From: Nitrosomonas sp.
GTDB lineage: Bacteria > Pseudomonadota > Gammaproteobacteria > Burkholderiales > Nitrosomonadaceae
Assembly (NCBI RefSeq): GCF_019635155.1
Contig: NZ_JAHBZY010000001.1
Span: 124,001 to 188,000 of the forward strand
Length of the DNA stretch: 64,000 nucleotides
Direction: 5' to 3'
The notes beneath the pieces are model-generated. The model searched no databases. It saw only the letters and a program-made list of their open reading frames with translations, and was not told the origin of the DNA. Position 1 is the first letter of the stretch, and the number at the start of each line of letters is the position of its first letter. Position numbers and translations under genes: made by a program. Positions 9,321 through 18,198 of this stretch are shown here, piece after piece.

Positions 9321-9584
9321 ATGTTGACCGTTAACATACATGAAGCAAAGCTTCACTTATCCGAGCTTATCGAAAAGGTAGTAGCAGGCGAAGAAATTAT
9401 CATCGTGAAAGCCGGGAAGCCGGTTGCCAAATTAGTGCCGTTGCATAGTGCACCTTCTGCTCGAAGTTTGGGCATTTTCCAAGGAAAATTGAAAATACCG
9501 GGAGATTTTGATGCCGCATTACCTGAGGAGGCGTTGCTGCAATTTCAGAATGCGGATATCGAACCATCTTCTGAGAATCGCTAA
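9321..9584 (+). CDS. Phd/YefM-type antitoxin
   Basis: An 87-residue antitoxin. 'TVNIHEAKLHLSELIEKVVA' and 'GEEIIIVKAGKPVAKLVPL' are the standard N-terminal DNA-binding and dimerisation signature of the Phd/YefM fold. The C-terminal half, rich in acidic residues, would wrap the toxin. It is 7 bases upstream of the PIN-domain gene, the usual antitoxin-first order. Such pairs autoregulate through the antitoxin; the 19-base gap after the preceding gene is too short for a separate promoter, which may lie inside that gene. Confidence 0.88.
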   Translation: MLTVNIHEAKLHLSELIEKVVAGEEIIIVKAGKPVAKLVPLHSAPSARSLGIFQGKLKIPGDFDAALPEEALLQFQNADIEPSSENR

Positions 9585-9591
9585 CAAAACA

Positions 9592-9987
9592 ATGCGATTG
9601 CTGCTCAATACACATATTTTGCTGCGGGCGCTGGATACGCCCAGTCGATTGCCGCAAATGCTGAGAACGCAGCTTGAATCACCGTTGGTCGAAGTGTATT
9701 TTAGTGCCGCCAGTATTTGGGAAATCGCGATCAAATCGGCATTGGGGAAGGTGAAGTTTCACTATTCCGCCAAAGAAATTGCGGATGGGGCGGGAATGAC
9801 TGGTTTCATCGAATTGCCCGTTTCTTCCGAACATGCAGCGGGTGTTGCGCATTTGCCGATGCTGCATACCGACCCGTTTGATCGTTTGTTAATTGCTCAG
9901 GCATTAGCGATGCCTGCCCGTTTAGTAACTGCCGATGCTGCGTTGGTTGGTTATTCCGAGCTGATCGATTGGATCGGGAGGCCTTAG
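9592..9987 (+). CDS. VapC-like PIN-domain toxin with altered active site
   Basis: A 131-residue PIN-domain protein. The start is ATG 9592 ('MRLLLNTHILLRAL'), 7 bases after the antitoxin, rather than the in-frame codon at 9508 inside the antitoxin gene. PIN ribonucleases use four acidic residues. Here the Glu in 'SIWEIAIK', the Asp in 'DPFDRLLIAQA' and the Asp in 'VTADAAL' are present, but the first one, normally Asp in 'LLDTH', is Asn6 (codon AAT), and the following Trp is Arg. Family assignment is firm; catalytic competence is doubtful. Confidence 0.85.
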   Translation: MRLLLNTHILLRALDTPSRLPQMLRTQLESPLVEVYFSAASIWEIAIKSALGKVKFHYSAKEIADGAGMTGFIELPVSSEHAAGVAHLPMLHTDPFDRLLIAQALAMPARLVTADAALVGYSELIDWIGRP

Positions 9988-10056
9988 TGGTCGTACCGTG
10001 AAAGCTTTGAAGTAGCGCAAGAATGGATTGGTGCAAAGTGGCACTATTTGTTTTAC

Positions 10057-10364
10057 TCAATATGTTTCTTTATGGCTGCCAACATTCATCAGAATGATCT
10101 CATGATCGGCAGTATGATTTCCAGCGTGATGCGGTAAATGAGCGAGTAGTTCATTTGGCGAGAATATCAAAAGAACCGGGATTACCAAAGAAGAGATAAA
10201 AATGCCGGAATTGGTAATCCCGGGTTGCAGCAACGGCGGGCGCGGTACTGAGAAACGGCCTTGGTAGCCTTCCGGTGGATTGAATGCGTAGAGGTTGACA
10301 CTGGTGCTCGGCAACGCAACGAAAGCGATCAACTGGTGTAATGTGCTTTACGTGCGAATTTCAT
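10057..10364 (-). pseudogene. Possible frameshifted small exported protein
   Basis: An ATG at 10364 follows an AGGAG ribosome site and reads 'MKFARKAHYTS' before a stop. A shift of one base at that point continues into an 88-codon frame beginning 'LIAFVALPSTSVNLYAF'. Joined, they form a basic n-region, hydrophobic core and plausible signal-peptidase site, as in a secreted protein. A single missing T would explain the break. The remainder shows no domain I recognise. The surrounding 0.55 kb between the PIN gene and the histidine phosphatase holds no other supported gene. It could equally be chance. Confidence 0.3.
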
Positions 10365-10542
10365 GATGACTCTCCTGAATGATTAATCGGATACACAGGC
10401 GGCACATATTTGCCGATTGTTGCCACCGTCATTAGGAGATACGCAGTAACTGTTTTTTTGGATGCAAGTGTAGTGTAATTTTTGCCAGTTGAATGATTTT
10501 CTGGTTTGATGTTTGTTAGTAGACTTGAGTTGGAATGGAATC

Positions 10543-11082
10543 GTGCACTTTTACTGCATGCGCCACGGGCGCACGAATTATAACGACCTGGGATTATGTA
10601 ACGACGATCCGGTCCGGGATGTGTATTTAACCGGAGCGGGTATAGCGCAGGCGGAAACCGCGGCACAGCAGTTACGAAATATTGCTTTGAGCCGTATCTT
10701 GGTTTCGCTGTTACCGCGCACCCGGCAGACGGCGGAGATTGTGAATCGCTACCATGCGGTTCCGATCGAGGTGCATGCCGATCTGGCGGACATTCGTTCC
10801 GGTTTTGAGAGTCAACCGGTGGTGAATTACTTTGCGGCGATTGATCATGATCCACTACGTGCGCGGATCAATGGCGGGGAATCGTTACTGGACCACAAGC
10901 AGCGGGTGTTGCGTTTTATTGACTGGTTGCGTGAGCAACCGGACGATACGCTGCTGGTGGTTGCTCACGAAGAAACCATGCGAGTGTTTATCGCTTATTT
11001 CGAAGGCGGTATCGAGGATGCGCGATTGCGCGATATTCACATTGGCAATTGCGAATACCGGCATTATGTGTTGACGCGTTAG
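10543..11082 (+). CDS. Histidine phosphatase family protein
   Basis: A phosphoglycerate-mutase-like phosphatase of about 180 residues. The catalytic 'MRHGRTNYND' lies at the N terminus, 'LPRTRQTAEIV' carries the second conserved Arg, and 'VVAHEETMRVFIA' carries the second catalytic His. The frame is open back to a TTG at 10513; GTG 10543 ('VHFYCMRHG') gives the usual short lead before RHG, but neither has a strong ribosome site. Substrate unknown. Its stop overlaps the cysB stop by four bases on the other strand, so the two genes converge directly. Confidence 0.82.
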   Translation: MHFYCMRHGRTNYNDLGLCNDDPVRDVYLTGAGIAQAETAAQQLRNIALSRILVSLLPRTRQTAEIVNRYHAVPIEVHADLADIRSGFESQPVVNYFAAIDHDPLRARINGGESLLDHKQRVLRFIDWLREQPDDTLLVVAHEETMRVFIAYFEGGIEDARLRDIHIGNCEYRHYVLTR

Positions 11083-12014
11083 TTTTCCGTTTGATAGTTT
11101 TTGAGTTTTGCCTGGATCGCGGCATGATCGAGATGCGGCGCAAACATTTCGATGAAATCGAAAATATAGCCGCGGATATAACTATTGCGGCTGATACCGA
11201 TACGCGTCGTGCTCGGTTCGAACAAATGACTGGCGTCTATCGACTTCAGATTCACATCCCGTCCGGCGTCAAAAGCCATGTTAGCCAGGATGCCGACACC
11301 TAATCCCAATTCCACGTAAGTCTTGATGACATCGGAATCGATAGCGGTGAGCACGACATTAGGTTCCAGCCCTTTGTTGGCAAATGCCTGGTTGATTTTT
11401 GAGCGACCGGTAAAGGCAAAATCATAGGTAATAATCGGGTATTGGTTGATTGCTTCCAACGTGAGTTTTTTTAGCTTTAACAGCGGATGTTTCGGCGGGA
11501 CCACGACGCAACGGTTCCATTCGTAGCAAGGCAGCATGATAAGCTCTTGAAAATGCTCGATTGCCTCGGTTGCAATGGCAATATCCGCTTCACCGGAGGA
11601 TACCAATGCTGAAATTTGCATCGGATTGCCTTGCCGCAAGGTCAACTTGACCTTGGGGTAACGCGCGGTAAATCGCTTTATAACGGGCGGCAATGCATAG
11701 CGAGCCTGGGTATGGGTCGTGGCGATGGTCAATGTACCACCGGCCTCGTCGGTAAATTCCTGTGCGATGCGTTTCAAGTTGTCTGCGTCACGAAGCATTC
11801 GCGTTGCAATTTTTATGATCTGTTCACCGGGAGGGGTGATCCGGACAATGCGTTTGCCATTGCGCTGAAAGATATCGACACCGAGCTCTTCTTCCAGTAA
11901 CTGGATTTGCTTGCTGATAGCGGGTTGCGAAGTGTGCAGATTCTTGGCAGCCTTGGATAAGTTCATATTATGATTGGCAGTTTCACACAGGTAACGTAGT
12001 TGCTGTAGTTTCAT
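11079..12014 (-). CDS. cysB: LysR-type regulator CysB
   Basis: A 311-residue LysR-family activator. The winged helix-turn-helix is at 1-60 ('LSKAAKNLHTSQPAISKQIQ') and the effector domain follows, including 'TTHTQARYALP', a segment characteristic of CysB and Cbl near residue 98. CysB activates sulfate assimilation genes when N-acetylserine is present and sulfide is low. It is divergent from the cys run beginning at 12371, the expected arrangement for its target. CysB rather than Cbl is chosen because only one copy is seen and it sits beside cysI. Confidence 0.9.
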   Translation of the reverse strand: MKLQQLRYLCETANHNMNLSKAAKNLHTSQPAISKQIQLLEEELGVDIFQRNGKRIVRITPPGEQIIKIATRMLRDADNLKRIAQEFTDEAGGTLTIATTHTQARYALPPVIKRFTARYPKVKLTLRQGNPMQISALVSSGEADIAIATEAIEHFQELIMLPCYEWNRCVVVPPKHPLLKLKKLTLEAINQYPIITYDFAFTGRSKINQAFANKGLEPNVVLTAIDSDVIKTYVELGLGVGILANMAFDAGRDVNLKSIDASHLFEPSTTRIGISRNSYIRGYIFDFIEMFAPHLDHAAIQAKLKNYQTEN

Positions 12015-12370
12015 AAAAGATGTTCGGTAATAATAAAAAATTATATATGTCTAATATAATATTATTTTGAATTATAAAAATGAATTGTTATGATGCAGCC
12101 CGATTGAAAGAGTGAATCGATATATCTGATTGTGTTGTAGGTTGAATCGAACAAGGTTATTTTATTGAGAGCAAAGTCATCCGATTCGATGTCATTGATC
12201 CATAGAAAAAGTTTGTGGTTTATTTTTTTGGTAAAATGGCAGATTACTATTTTTCATGTCCGAAATGTTGTGGTACAGCAGCAATTCGGTAAATTTTTTT
12301 TCGATTGTTCGATACAATCGAGCGGAATAACAACAAAACAATCAGTTAATGATGTTAAACAAGGATTGAA
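12015..12370. promoter_or_regulatory. Divergent cysB / sulfate assimilation control region
   Basis: This 356-base, very AT-rich region separates cysB from the cys run and should carry the CysB-controlled promoter. A possible sigma70-like pair is TTGAAT at 12067 and TATGAT at 12089, 16 bases apart, facing the cys genes and leaving about 270 bases of leader. CysB sites are too degenerate for me to place. No protein-coding frame here is convincing. Confidence 0.4.
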
Positions 12371-12595
12371 ATGAGCACTAATATTGAGAATAAGCCTAAA
12401 CAAGTGACCTGGTTTAATGGTTGCGGTGGACGAATTGGCGTTGTGGTCGGCCAATCCGGCGAGCACGCTTATATTGGAATGGCGCTGAGGCACGATGAGG
12501 ATGATGATGTGAACCACATTATGAAATATGGCGCTAAATTTCCACTCGATGCGGCATTGATGTTGCCGGTATCAAAACACTATAGCAACGAATAA
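12371..12595 (+). CDS. Small protein of unknown function at head of cys run
   Basis: A 74-residue protein starting at an ATG preceded by 'aaggattga'. It is soluble in character, has one Cys ('NGCGGR') and an acidic patch ('RHDEDDDVNH'), and shows no domain I recognise. It lies about 50 bases upstream of the sulfite reductase gene, same strand, so it is probably co-transcribed and CysB-controlled. Reasonable codon use and a good ribosome site argue that it is real. A small regulator or accessory of sulfite reduction is possible but unsupported. Confidence 0.6.
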   Translation: MSTNIENKPKQVTWFNGCGGRIGVVVGQSGEHAYIGMALRHDEDDDVNHIMKYGAKFPLDAALMLPVSKHYSNE

Positions 12596-12647
12596 GCTAT
12601 GATGTTTTTGTTTACTTAATTCCGAATCAATAGCGAGGAAAATAAAC

Positions 12648-14387
12648 ATGTATCGTTATGATGAATATGATCAAACAATAGTCAACGAACGGGTCAAGCA
12701 GTATCGCAATCAGGTGCATCGCCGTCTTTCCGGTGAATTGACGGAGGAAGAATTTTTGCCTTTGCGCTTGCAAAACGGGTTGTATATGCAGATTCACGGA
12801 TATATGTTGCGCATTGCGGTACCGTATGGCTTGATTTCTTCGAAACAAATGCGCATGTTTGCTCATATTGCACGCAAATACGATCGCGGATATGGTCACT
12901 TTACAACGCGGCAGAATATTCAATTCAACTGGCTGAAACTGGAAGATACACCGGATATCCTGGCGGATTTGGCATCGGTGGAGATGCACGGGATACAAAC
13001 ATCAGGAAACTGTGTGCGTAATATTACTTCGGATGAATTTGCCGGCGTGGCGCAAGACGAGATCGTCGATCCGCGCCCTTATGCCGAGATTTTGCGGCAA
13101 TGGAGTACTTTTAACCCGGAGTTCGCCTATTTGCCGCGCAAATTTAAAATAGCCATTAGTGGCGCGAAAGATGATCGTGCTGCGATCTATGCGCATGACA
13201 TAGGTTTGGCGGTGACTAAAAATGCGCAAGGTGAAGTGGGTTTTCGCGTGTTGGTCGGTGGCGGATTAGGCCGCACCCCGGTTATCGGCAGTGAAATTCG
13301 CGATTTCTTGCCGTGGCAGCATATATTGACCTACGTTGAATCGATTTTGCGGGTTTATAACCAATATGGTCGTCGAGATAACAAGTATAAAGCGCGTATC
13401 AAAATTTTGGTAAAGGCGTTAGGGGTTGATGAATTCAAACGCCAAGTTGAAGCCGATTGGGCCAATATCCAAGATGGTCCCGGCACTCTGACAGATGAAG
13501 AGGTTCGACGTGTTGCGTCATTTTTTGTCGATCCGGCGTATGAGACGTTGCCTGACAGCGATTCGAGACTGAGCGAATTCAAAGCGGATAGCCGATCATT
13601 CTCACATTGGATGGCTAAAAATGTCATGCCTCACCGGGTTCCCGGTTATGTCATTGTGGTGTTGTCATTGAAGAAACCGGGCGATGCGCCGGGTGATGCG
13701 ACCGCCGAACAAATGGACGCGATTGCTGAGTTGGCGGACCGTTACAGCTTTGGTGAATTGCGTATAACGCATAAACAGAATTTGGTTCTGGCGGATGTTC
13801 GGCAGAAGGATTTGATCAGTTTATGGCAAGAAGCGACCCGTTACGAATTGACGACACCGAATATTGGTATGTTGACCGACATAATCAGTTGTCCGGGCGC
13901 GGAATTTTGCACACTTGCCAATGCTCGATCAATACCATTGGCGAAATTGATTGCCGAGCGCTTTGAAGATTTGGATTATCTGTATGACATTGGTGAAATG
14001 ACGCTGAATATTTCCGGATGTGTGAATGCCTGCGGGCAGCATCATATCGGTAATATCGGCATAACCGGTGTGGAAAAGAAAGATCATGACGAATGGTATC
14101 AAGTATCGATCGGCGGATCGGAAGGCAACGATAGCGCCATCGGTAAGATTCTTGGTCCATCGTTTACTTTTTATCAAGTTCCGGAGGTTATTGAGCGCTT
14201 GATCCAAGTTTATTTGCGCGAGCGCTTCGACGGGGAACGCTTTATTGAAACGGTGCGCCGCATTGGCCATGCGCCTTTTAAAGAGCATGTGTATGCAACG
14301 GAATTTGTCGCACAGGAAGAAGTGACTGATCCGCATGTTGTCGTGTCAGCTCACTATGACGTTCCCTACTATTCACCAAGGTTCTAA
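12648..14387 (+). CDS. cysI: Sulfite reductase haemoprotein (nitrite/sulfite reductase family)
   Basis: A 579-residue sirohaem and [4Fe-4S] enzyme reducing sulfite to sulfide in the cytoplasm. The two cluster motifs are 'CPGAEFCTLANARS' (near 417) and 'SGCVNACGQHHIG' (near 457). Two repeats of the ferredoxin-like/sirohaem fold are visible: 'YGHFTTRQNIQFNW' in the first half and 'FGELRITHKQNLVLAD' in the second. There is no CysJ flavoprotein next door; electrons may come from ferredoxin or another donor. A GAGGAAA ribosome site precedes the ATG. Its place between cysB and cysH supports an assimilatory role over nitrite reduction. Confidence 0.92.
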   Translation: MYRYDEYDQTIVNERVKQYRNQVHRRLSGELTEEEFLPLRLQNGLYMQIHGYMLRIAVPYGLISSKQMRMFAHIARKYDRGYGHFTTRQNIQFNWLKLEDTPDILADLASVEMHGIQTSGNCVRNITSDEFAGVAQDEIVDPRPYAEILRQWSTFNPEFAYLPRKFKIAISGAKDDRAAIYAHDIGLAVTKNAQGEVGFRVLVGGGLGRTPVIGSEIRDFLPWQHILTYVESILRVYNQYGRRDNKYKARIKILVKALGVDEFKRQVEADWANIQDGPGTLTDEEVRRVASFFVDPAYETLPDSDSRLSEFKADSRSFSHWMAKNVMPHRVPGYVIVVLSLKKPGDAPGDATAEQMDAIAELADRYSFGELRITHKQNLVLADVRQKDLISLWQEATRYELTTPNIGMLTDIISCPGAEFCTLANARSIPLAKLIAERFEDLDYLYDIGEMTLNISGCVNACGQHHIGNIGITGVEKKDHDEWYQVSIGGSEGNDSAIGKILGPSFTFYQVPEVIERLIQVYLRERFDGERFIETVRRIGHAPFKEHVYATEFVAQEEVTDPHVVVSAHYDVPYYSPRF

Positions 14388-14392
14388 TCGAC

Positions 14393-14926
14393 ATGATCAT
14401 TAAAAATAAATCCATTGTTCCGGATGATTGGACGGTTCTGCGGCTGGAGGCGGATCAAATGCCGGAAAATGTTACCGTTGCGCCGGGAAAGATCATCGTT
14501 CCTTTGAAAGTATGGCAAGCGCAGCGTGAAACATTGCAGCAGCGTCCGGAAATCGGAGTTTGGTTGGCCAGTGATGAGCGTTCCGAGGCGTTGAAGGAGG
14601 ATATTCAAAAATTCTCGGTGATTGCAGTTGATTTTCCCAAATTTTCCGATGGGCGCGGCTATTCGATTGCCTACAATTTGCGTGCGCGCCTGGGTTATTC
14701 CGGCGAATTGCGCGCTATCGGCGATGTGCTGCGCGACCAGTTGTTTTATATGAAGCGTGTTGGCTTTGATGCTTTTGCAGTACGCTCGGATCGAAGCATT
14801 GAGGAAGCATTAAAAGGGTTAAGCGATTTTTCCGAAGTGTATCAAACTGCGATTGATCAGAAACTGCCATTGTTCCGGCGCGTGAACCGTGAAGGTAACT
14901 TGGCTGCGAGCGCACCGAATGACTGA
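14393..14926 (+). CDS. DUF934 family protein, sulfite reductase partner
   Basis: A 177-residue protein of the DUF934 family, which is regularly encoded directly after this type of sulfite reductase in proteobacteria. Conserved features include 'GKIIVPLKVW', 'GVWLASDE', 'FPKFSDGRGYSIAYNLR' and 'GELRAIGDVLRDQLFYMKR'. Its biochemical role is not established; an electron-transfer or assembly role for CysI is inferred from the constant linkage. It starts 5 bases after cysI and its end overlaps cysH by 8 bases, so translation is likely coupled. Confidence 0.88.
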   Translation: MIIKNKSIVPDDWTVLRLEADQMPENVTVAPGKIIVPLKVWQAQRETLQQRPEIGVWLASDERSEALKEDIQKFSVIAVDFPKFSDGRGYSIAYNLRARLGYSGELRAIGDVLRDQLFYMKRVGFDAFAVRSDRSIEEALKGLSDFSEVYQTAIDQKLPLFRRVNREGNLAASAPND

Positions 14927-15617
14927 ATTACAAGAAAAGATTGATCAAGTTGTGGCGGTTCTGACTGAAACCATCGCTGATTTTGCTCCCGTTACGTTCG
15001 CCAATAGTTTGGGTGCGGAGGATATGGTATTAACCGATATCATTGATCGCTTTCAACTTGATATTGAAATGTTCAGTTTGGATACGGGCCGTTTGCCGCA
15101 AGAAACCTACGATCTGATGCAAATTGTGCGAAACAAATACAAAAAGCCGCTGCGCATTTTTTTCCCCAATGTAAAACAGGTTGAATCTTATGTTGCGGAG
15201 CATGGCGTTAACGGTTTTTATGAAAGCATCGAATTGCGCAAAGCATGCTGCCATATTCGAAAAGTTGAGCCGCTGCGTCGTGCGTTACAAGGTAAACGCG
15301 CATGGGTAACGGGAATCCGTCGTGAACAGGCTTCCACCAGAATCAGTTTGAAAGTTTCGGCTTACGATATGGATAATCGCATGCAGAAGGTAAATCCGTT
15401 ACTGGAATGGTCTGATGCGGAGGTTTGGCAATATCTCAAGCATTATGAGGTGCCGTATAACGCGTTGCATGATAAGTTTTATCCCAGCATCGGTTGTGCG
15501 CCTTGTACTCGCGCAATTACGCCGGGTGAGGATATCCGTTCCGGGCGGTGGTGGTGGGAAGCACCGGAAACCAAAGAGTGCGGGTTGCATAGCGGGAAAG
15601 TCATTCCATTGAAATAA
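14919..15617 (+). CDS. cysH: Adenylylsulfate (APS) reductase, CysH family
   Basis: A 232-residue thioredoxin-dependent reductase producing sulfite. The catalytic Cys is in the C-terminal 'ECGLHSG'. Two more motifs, 'CCHIRKVEPL' and 'CAPCT', supply the four Cys that bind a [4Fe-4S] cluster in APS-type reductases and are absent from E. coli PAPS reductase. The substrate is therefore most likely APS. This agrees with the lack of an APS kinase (CysC) beside CysDN. Start ATG 14919 overlaps the DUF934 gene; the longer frame from 14889 is less likely. Confidence 0.93.
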   Translation: MTELQEKIDQVVAVLTETIADFAPVTFANSLGAEDMVLTDIIDRFQLDIEMFSLDTGRLPQETYDLMQIVRNKYKKPLRIFFPNVKQVESYVAEHGVNGFYESIELRKACCHIRKVEPLRRALQGKRAWVTGIRREQASTRISLKVSAYDMDNRMQKVNPLLEWSDAEVWQYLKHYEVPYNALHDKFYPSIGCAPCTRAITPGEDIRSGRWWWEAPETKECGLHSGKVIPLK

Positions 15618-15691
15618 TATTGTTTAATTGTAATAAAAACCCTGTTGCAACTTAATCTAAAATTATCCATTTTATTAGTTGAGAGAAAATA

Positions 15692-16597
15692 ATGAGTCAT
15701 CACACATTTACCCATCTTGACGCATTGGAAAGTGAAGCGATTCATATCATGCGTGAAGTGGCGGCAGAGTGTGCCAATCCAGTGCTGCTGTTTTCCGGCG
15801 GTAAGGATTCGATCGTTTTGTTAAGGCTGGCCGAAAAAGCATTTCGCCCTGGCCGCTTTCCATTTCCGCTGATGCATATCGATACCGAGCACAATTTTCC
15901 GGAAGTTATCGAGTTTCGTGATTACCGCGCCAAGCAATTGGGTGAACGCTTGATCGTGCGCAGTATGGAAGATTCGATTAAGAAAGGCCGGGTGGTATTG
16001 CGCTCGGAAACGCAGAGCCGGAATGCGTTTCAATCGGTTACGCTGTTGGATGCCATTGCCGAATTCAAATTTGATGCTTGTATCGGCGGTGCGCGCCGTG
16101 ATGAAGAAAAAGCGCGCGCGAAAGAACGGATTTTTTCTTTCCGGGATGAGTTTGGGCAATGGGATCCGAAAAATCAGCGTCCGGAATTATGGGATATTTA
16201 TAACACCCGCACGCATCCGGGGGAAAATATCCGGGTTTTTCCAATCAGTAATTGGACGGAACTGGATGTTTGGGAATATATCGCGCGCGAGGAGCTGGAA
16301 GTTCCGAGTATTTATTTTGCACATAAGCGAGACGTCATTCGCCGCGTGTCCGGAATACTTCCAATCTCTCATCTGGTGCAGCCGCAAGCAGGTGAACGAA
16401 CAGAAAATATTATGGTGCGGTTCCGTACCGTGGGTGATATGAGTTGTACTTGTCCGGTGGAATCGGAAGCGAACACCGTGGATGAAATAATCGCTGAGAC
16501 AGCAATGACCCGGATTACTGAACGCGGTGCTACGCGTATGGATGACCAAACGTCGGAAGCATCAATGGAATTGCGCAAAAAGGAAGGATATTTCTAG
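15692..16597 (+). CDS. cysD: Sulfate adenylyltransferase subunit 2
   Basis: The catalytic subunit of ATP sulfurylase, 301 residues, which forms APS from sulfate and ATP. The PP-loop 'LLFSGGKDSIVLLRLA' is near residue 33, and 'GGARRDEEKARAKERIFSFR' follows near 130. The C terminus 'ELRKKEGYF' is the standard family ending. It works as a heterodimer with CysN, whose GTP hydrolysis drives the reaction. A 74-base gap separates it from cysH. Confidence 0.95.
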   Translation: MSHHTFTHLDALESEAIHIMREVAAECANPVLLFSGGKDSIVLLRLAEKAFRPGRFPFPLMHIDTEHNFPEVIEFRDYRAKQLGERLIVRSMEDSIKKGRVVLRSETQSRNAFQSVTLLDAIAEFKFDACIGGARRDEEKARAKERIFSFRDEFGQWDPKNQRPELWDIYNTRTHPGENIRVFPISNWTELDVWEYIAREELEVPSIYFAHKRDVIRRVSGILPISHLVQPQAGERTENIMVRFRTVGDMSCTCPVESEANTVDEIIAETAMTRITERGATRMDDQTSEASMELRKKEGYF

Positions 16598-16613
16598 CGT
16601 TATTGCAATAACG
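16598..16613. repeat. Perfect 16-base palindrome after cysD
   Basis: Directly after the cysD stop the sequence CGTTATTGCAATAACG is a perfect palindrome with no loop. It sits in the 136-base gap between cysD and cysN and could bind a dimeric protein or be chance. It lacks a T-tract, so it is not a standard terminator. Confidence 0.4.
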
Positions 16614-16733
16614 GAAACCACTGGTCGGGCGAGCGCCGTTTTCAGCCAATTAATCCACGCTATCATGCTTAACAAATCGAACGGCTTGCCTGAATTTATT
16701 ATTACGCGCTACGATTCTCCGAAGGATATCTAA

Positions 16734-18017
16734 ATGTCGATCATTGAAAAAATATCGTTTGATCAAACTGAATTACTACGCTTCATCACAGCCGGTAGTG
16801 TTGATGATGGCAAAAGCACCCTGATTGGCCGTTTGCTGCACGATTCGAAATCTATTTTCGAAGACCAATTGACATCCATTGCCAACACTACGCAAAAACG
16901 CGGTTTGCAAGGTGTTGATTTGTCACTGCTGACCGATGGATTACAGGCCGAGCGTGAGCAAGGCATTACGATTGATGTGGCTTATCGCTATTTTGCGACA
17001 CCGAAACGGAAATTTATTATTGCGGATACACCAGGTCATGAGCAGTACACGCGCAATATGGTTACCGGTGCATCTACTGCCAATCTGGCAGTCATTTTGA
17101 TTGATGCGCGTAAGGGAGTGCTGACGCAATCACGCCGTCACGCTTACTTGGCAAGTCTAGTGGGGATTCCGCATCTGGTGGTCGCCGTCAATAAAATGGA
17201 TTTGGTTGATTATTCGCAAGCGGTTTTTGAAAAAATATGTGAAGACTTTTCAGCGTTTGCGGTTAATCTCAATTTACGGAATATCAATTACATTCCGATG
17301 TCGGCGCTCAACGGTGATATGGTGGTTGAGCGAGGAGATCGGCTCGATTGGTATCAAGGCACTACACTGATGGATCTGCTGGAAACCGTATCGATCGAAG
17401 ATGACATCAATCGCGACGACTTCCGTTTTCCGATTCAGTGGGTCTGCCGGCCGCAAACAAAGGAATTGCATGACTTTCGCGGCTATATGGGGCGTATCGA
17501 ATCGGGTTCGATCCGTATCGGCGATCCAGTCACCGTATTGCCTTCGGGTTTGACATCCCGCATTAAAGAAATTCTTAAATTTGAAGATCCAGTCGATGAA
17601 GCGTTTGCACCGCAGTCGATTACATTGACCATCGAAGATCATTTGGATATTTCGCGTGGCGATTTATTGGTCAAGACTAACGACTCGCCACGAGTCAGCA
17701 AGGAATTCAATGCGATGCTATGTTGGCTTTCCGAACAACCATTGGATACTGCGCGTAAGTATCTGGTGAAACAGACTACACGTATCGCAAAAGCAGTTAT
17801 CAGCAAAATAGATTATCGTGTTGATGTTAATACCATGGACCGTGAAACCGCCAGTTCGCTAAAAATGAATGATATTGCGCATGTTGGAATAAAGGTGCAG
17901 CTTCCGCTCGTTTGCGACGATTATGCGCGAAATCGCGCGACCGGAAGCTTTATCATCATTGATGAAAGCAGCAATAATACGGTTGCTGCCGGTATGATTT
18001 CGGTTTCCGGGAATTAA
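16734..18017 (+). CDS. cysN: Sulfate adenylyltransferase subunit 1 (GTPase)
   Basis: An EF-Tu-like GTPase of 427 residues, regulatory subunit of ATP sulfurylase. G motifs are 'GSVDDGKSTLIGRL' near 22, 'DTPGHEQY' near 98 and 'NKMDLVDY' near 153, followed by translation-factor-like beta-barrel domains. It is not fused to an APS kinase domain, unlike NodQ-type proteins, consistent with the APS-specific CysH upstream. A GAAGGATATC stretch before the ATG supplies the ribosome site. Confidence 0.95.
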   Translation: MSIIEKISFDQTELLRFITAGSVDDGKSTLIGRLLHDSKSIFEDQLTSIANTTQKRGLQGVDLSLLTDGLQAEREQGITIDVAYRYFATPKRKFIIADTPGHEQYTRNMVTGASTANLAVILIDARKGVLTQSRRHAYLASLVGIPHLVVAVNKMDLVDYSQAVFEKICEDFSAFAVNLNLRNINYIPMSALNGDMVVERGDRLDWYQGTTLMDLLETVSIEDDINRDDFRFPIQWVCRPQTKELHDFRGYMGRIESGSIRIGDPVTVLPSGLTSRIKEILKFEDPVDEAFAPQSITLTIEDHLDISRGDLLVKTNDSPRVSKEFNAMLCWLSEQPLDTARKYLVKQTTRIAKAVISKIDYRVDVNTMDRETASSLKMNDIAHVGIKVQLPLVCDDYARNRATGSFIIIDESSNNTVAAGMISVSGN

Positions 18018-18198
18018 GATTCATTGATGCTGCAAAACTTGATTCCATCTTTGTTGTGAAAGGATAATCCCGGCGTTCCCAACGGTATTGTCATTATTTT
18101 TTGTATTGAGTTAACTGTTAATTTCATATCATGCGGGAGTATTTTTTCATCGGAATAATTATAAGAATAATACGAGCTATAGGAATTATCCGAAGATT

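Noticed and set aside
12648-14387. Reading the sirohaem enzyme as an assimilatory nitrite reductase
   Set aside because: It is embedded with cysB, DUF934, cysH, cysD and cysN, so sulfite is the better substrate.
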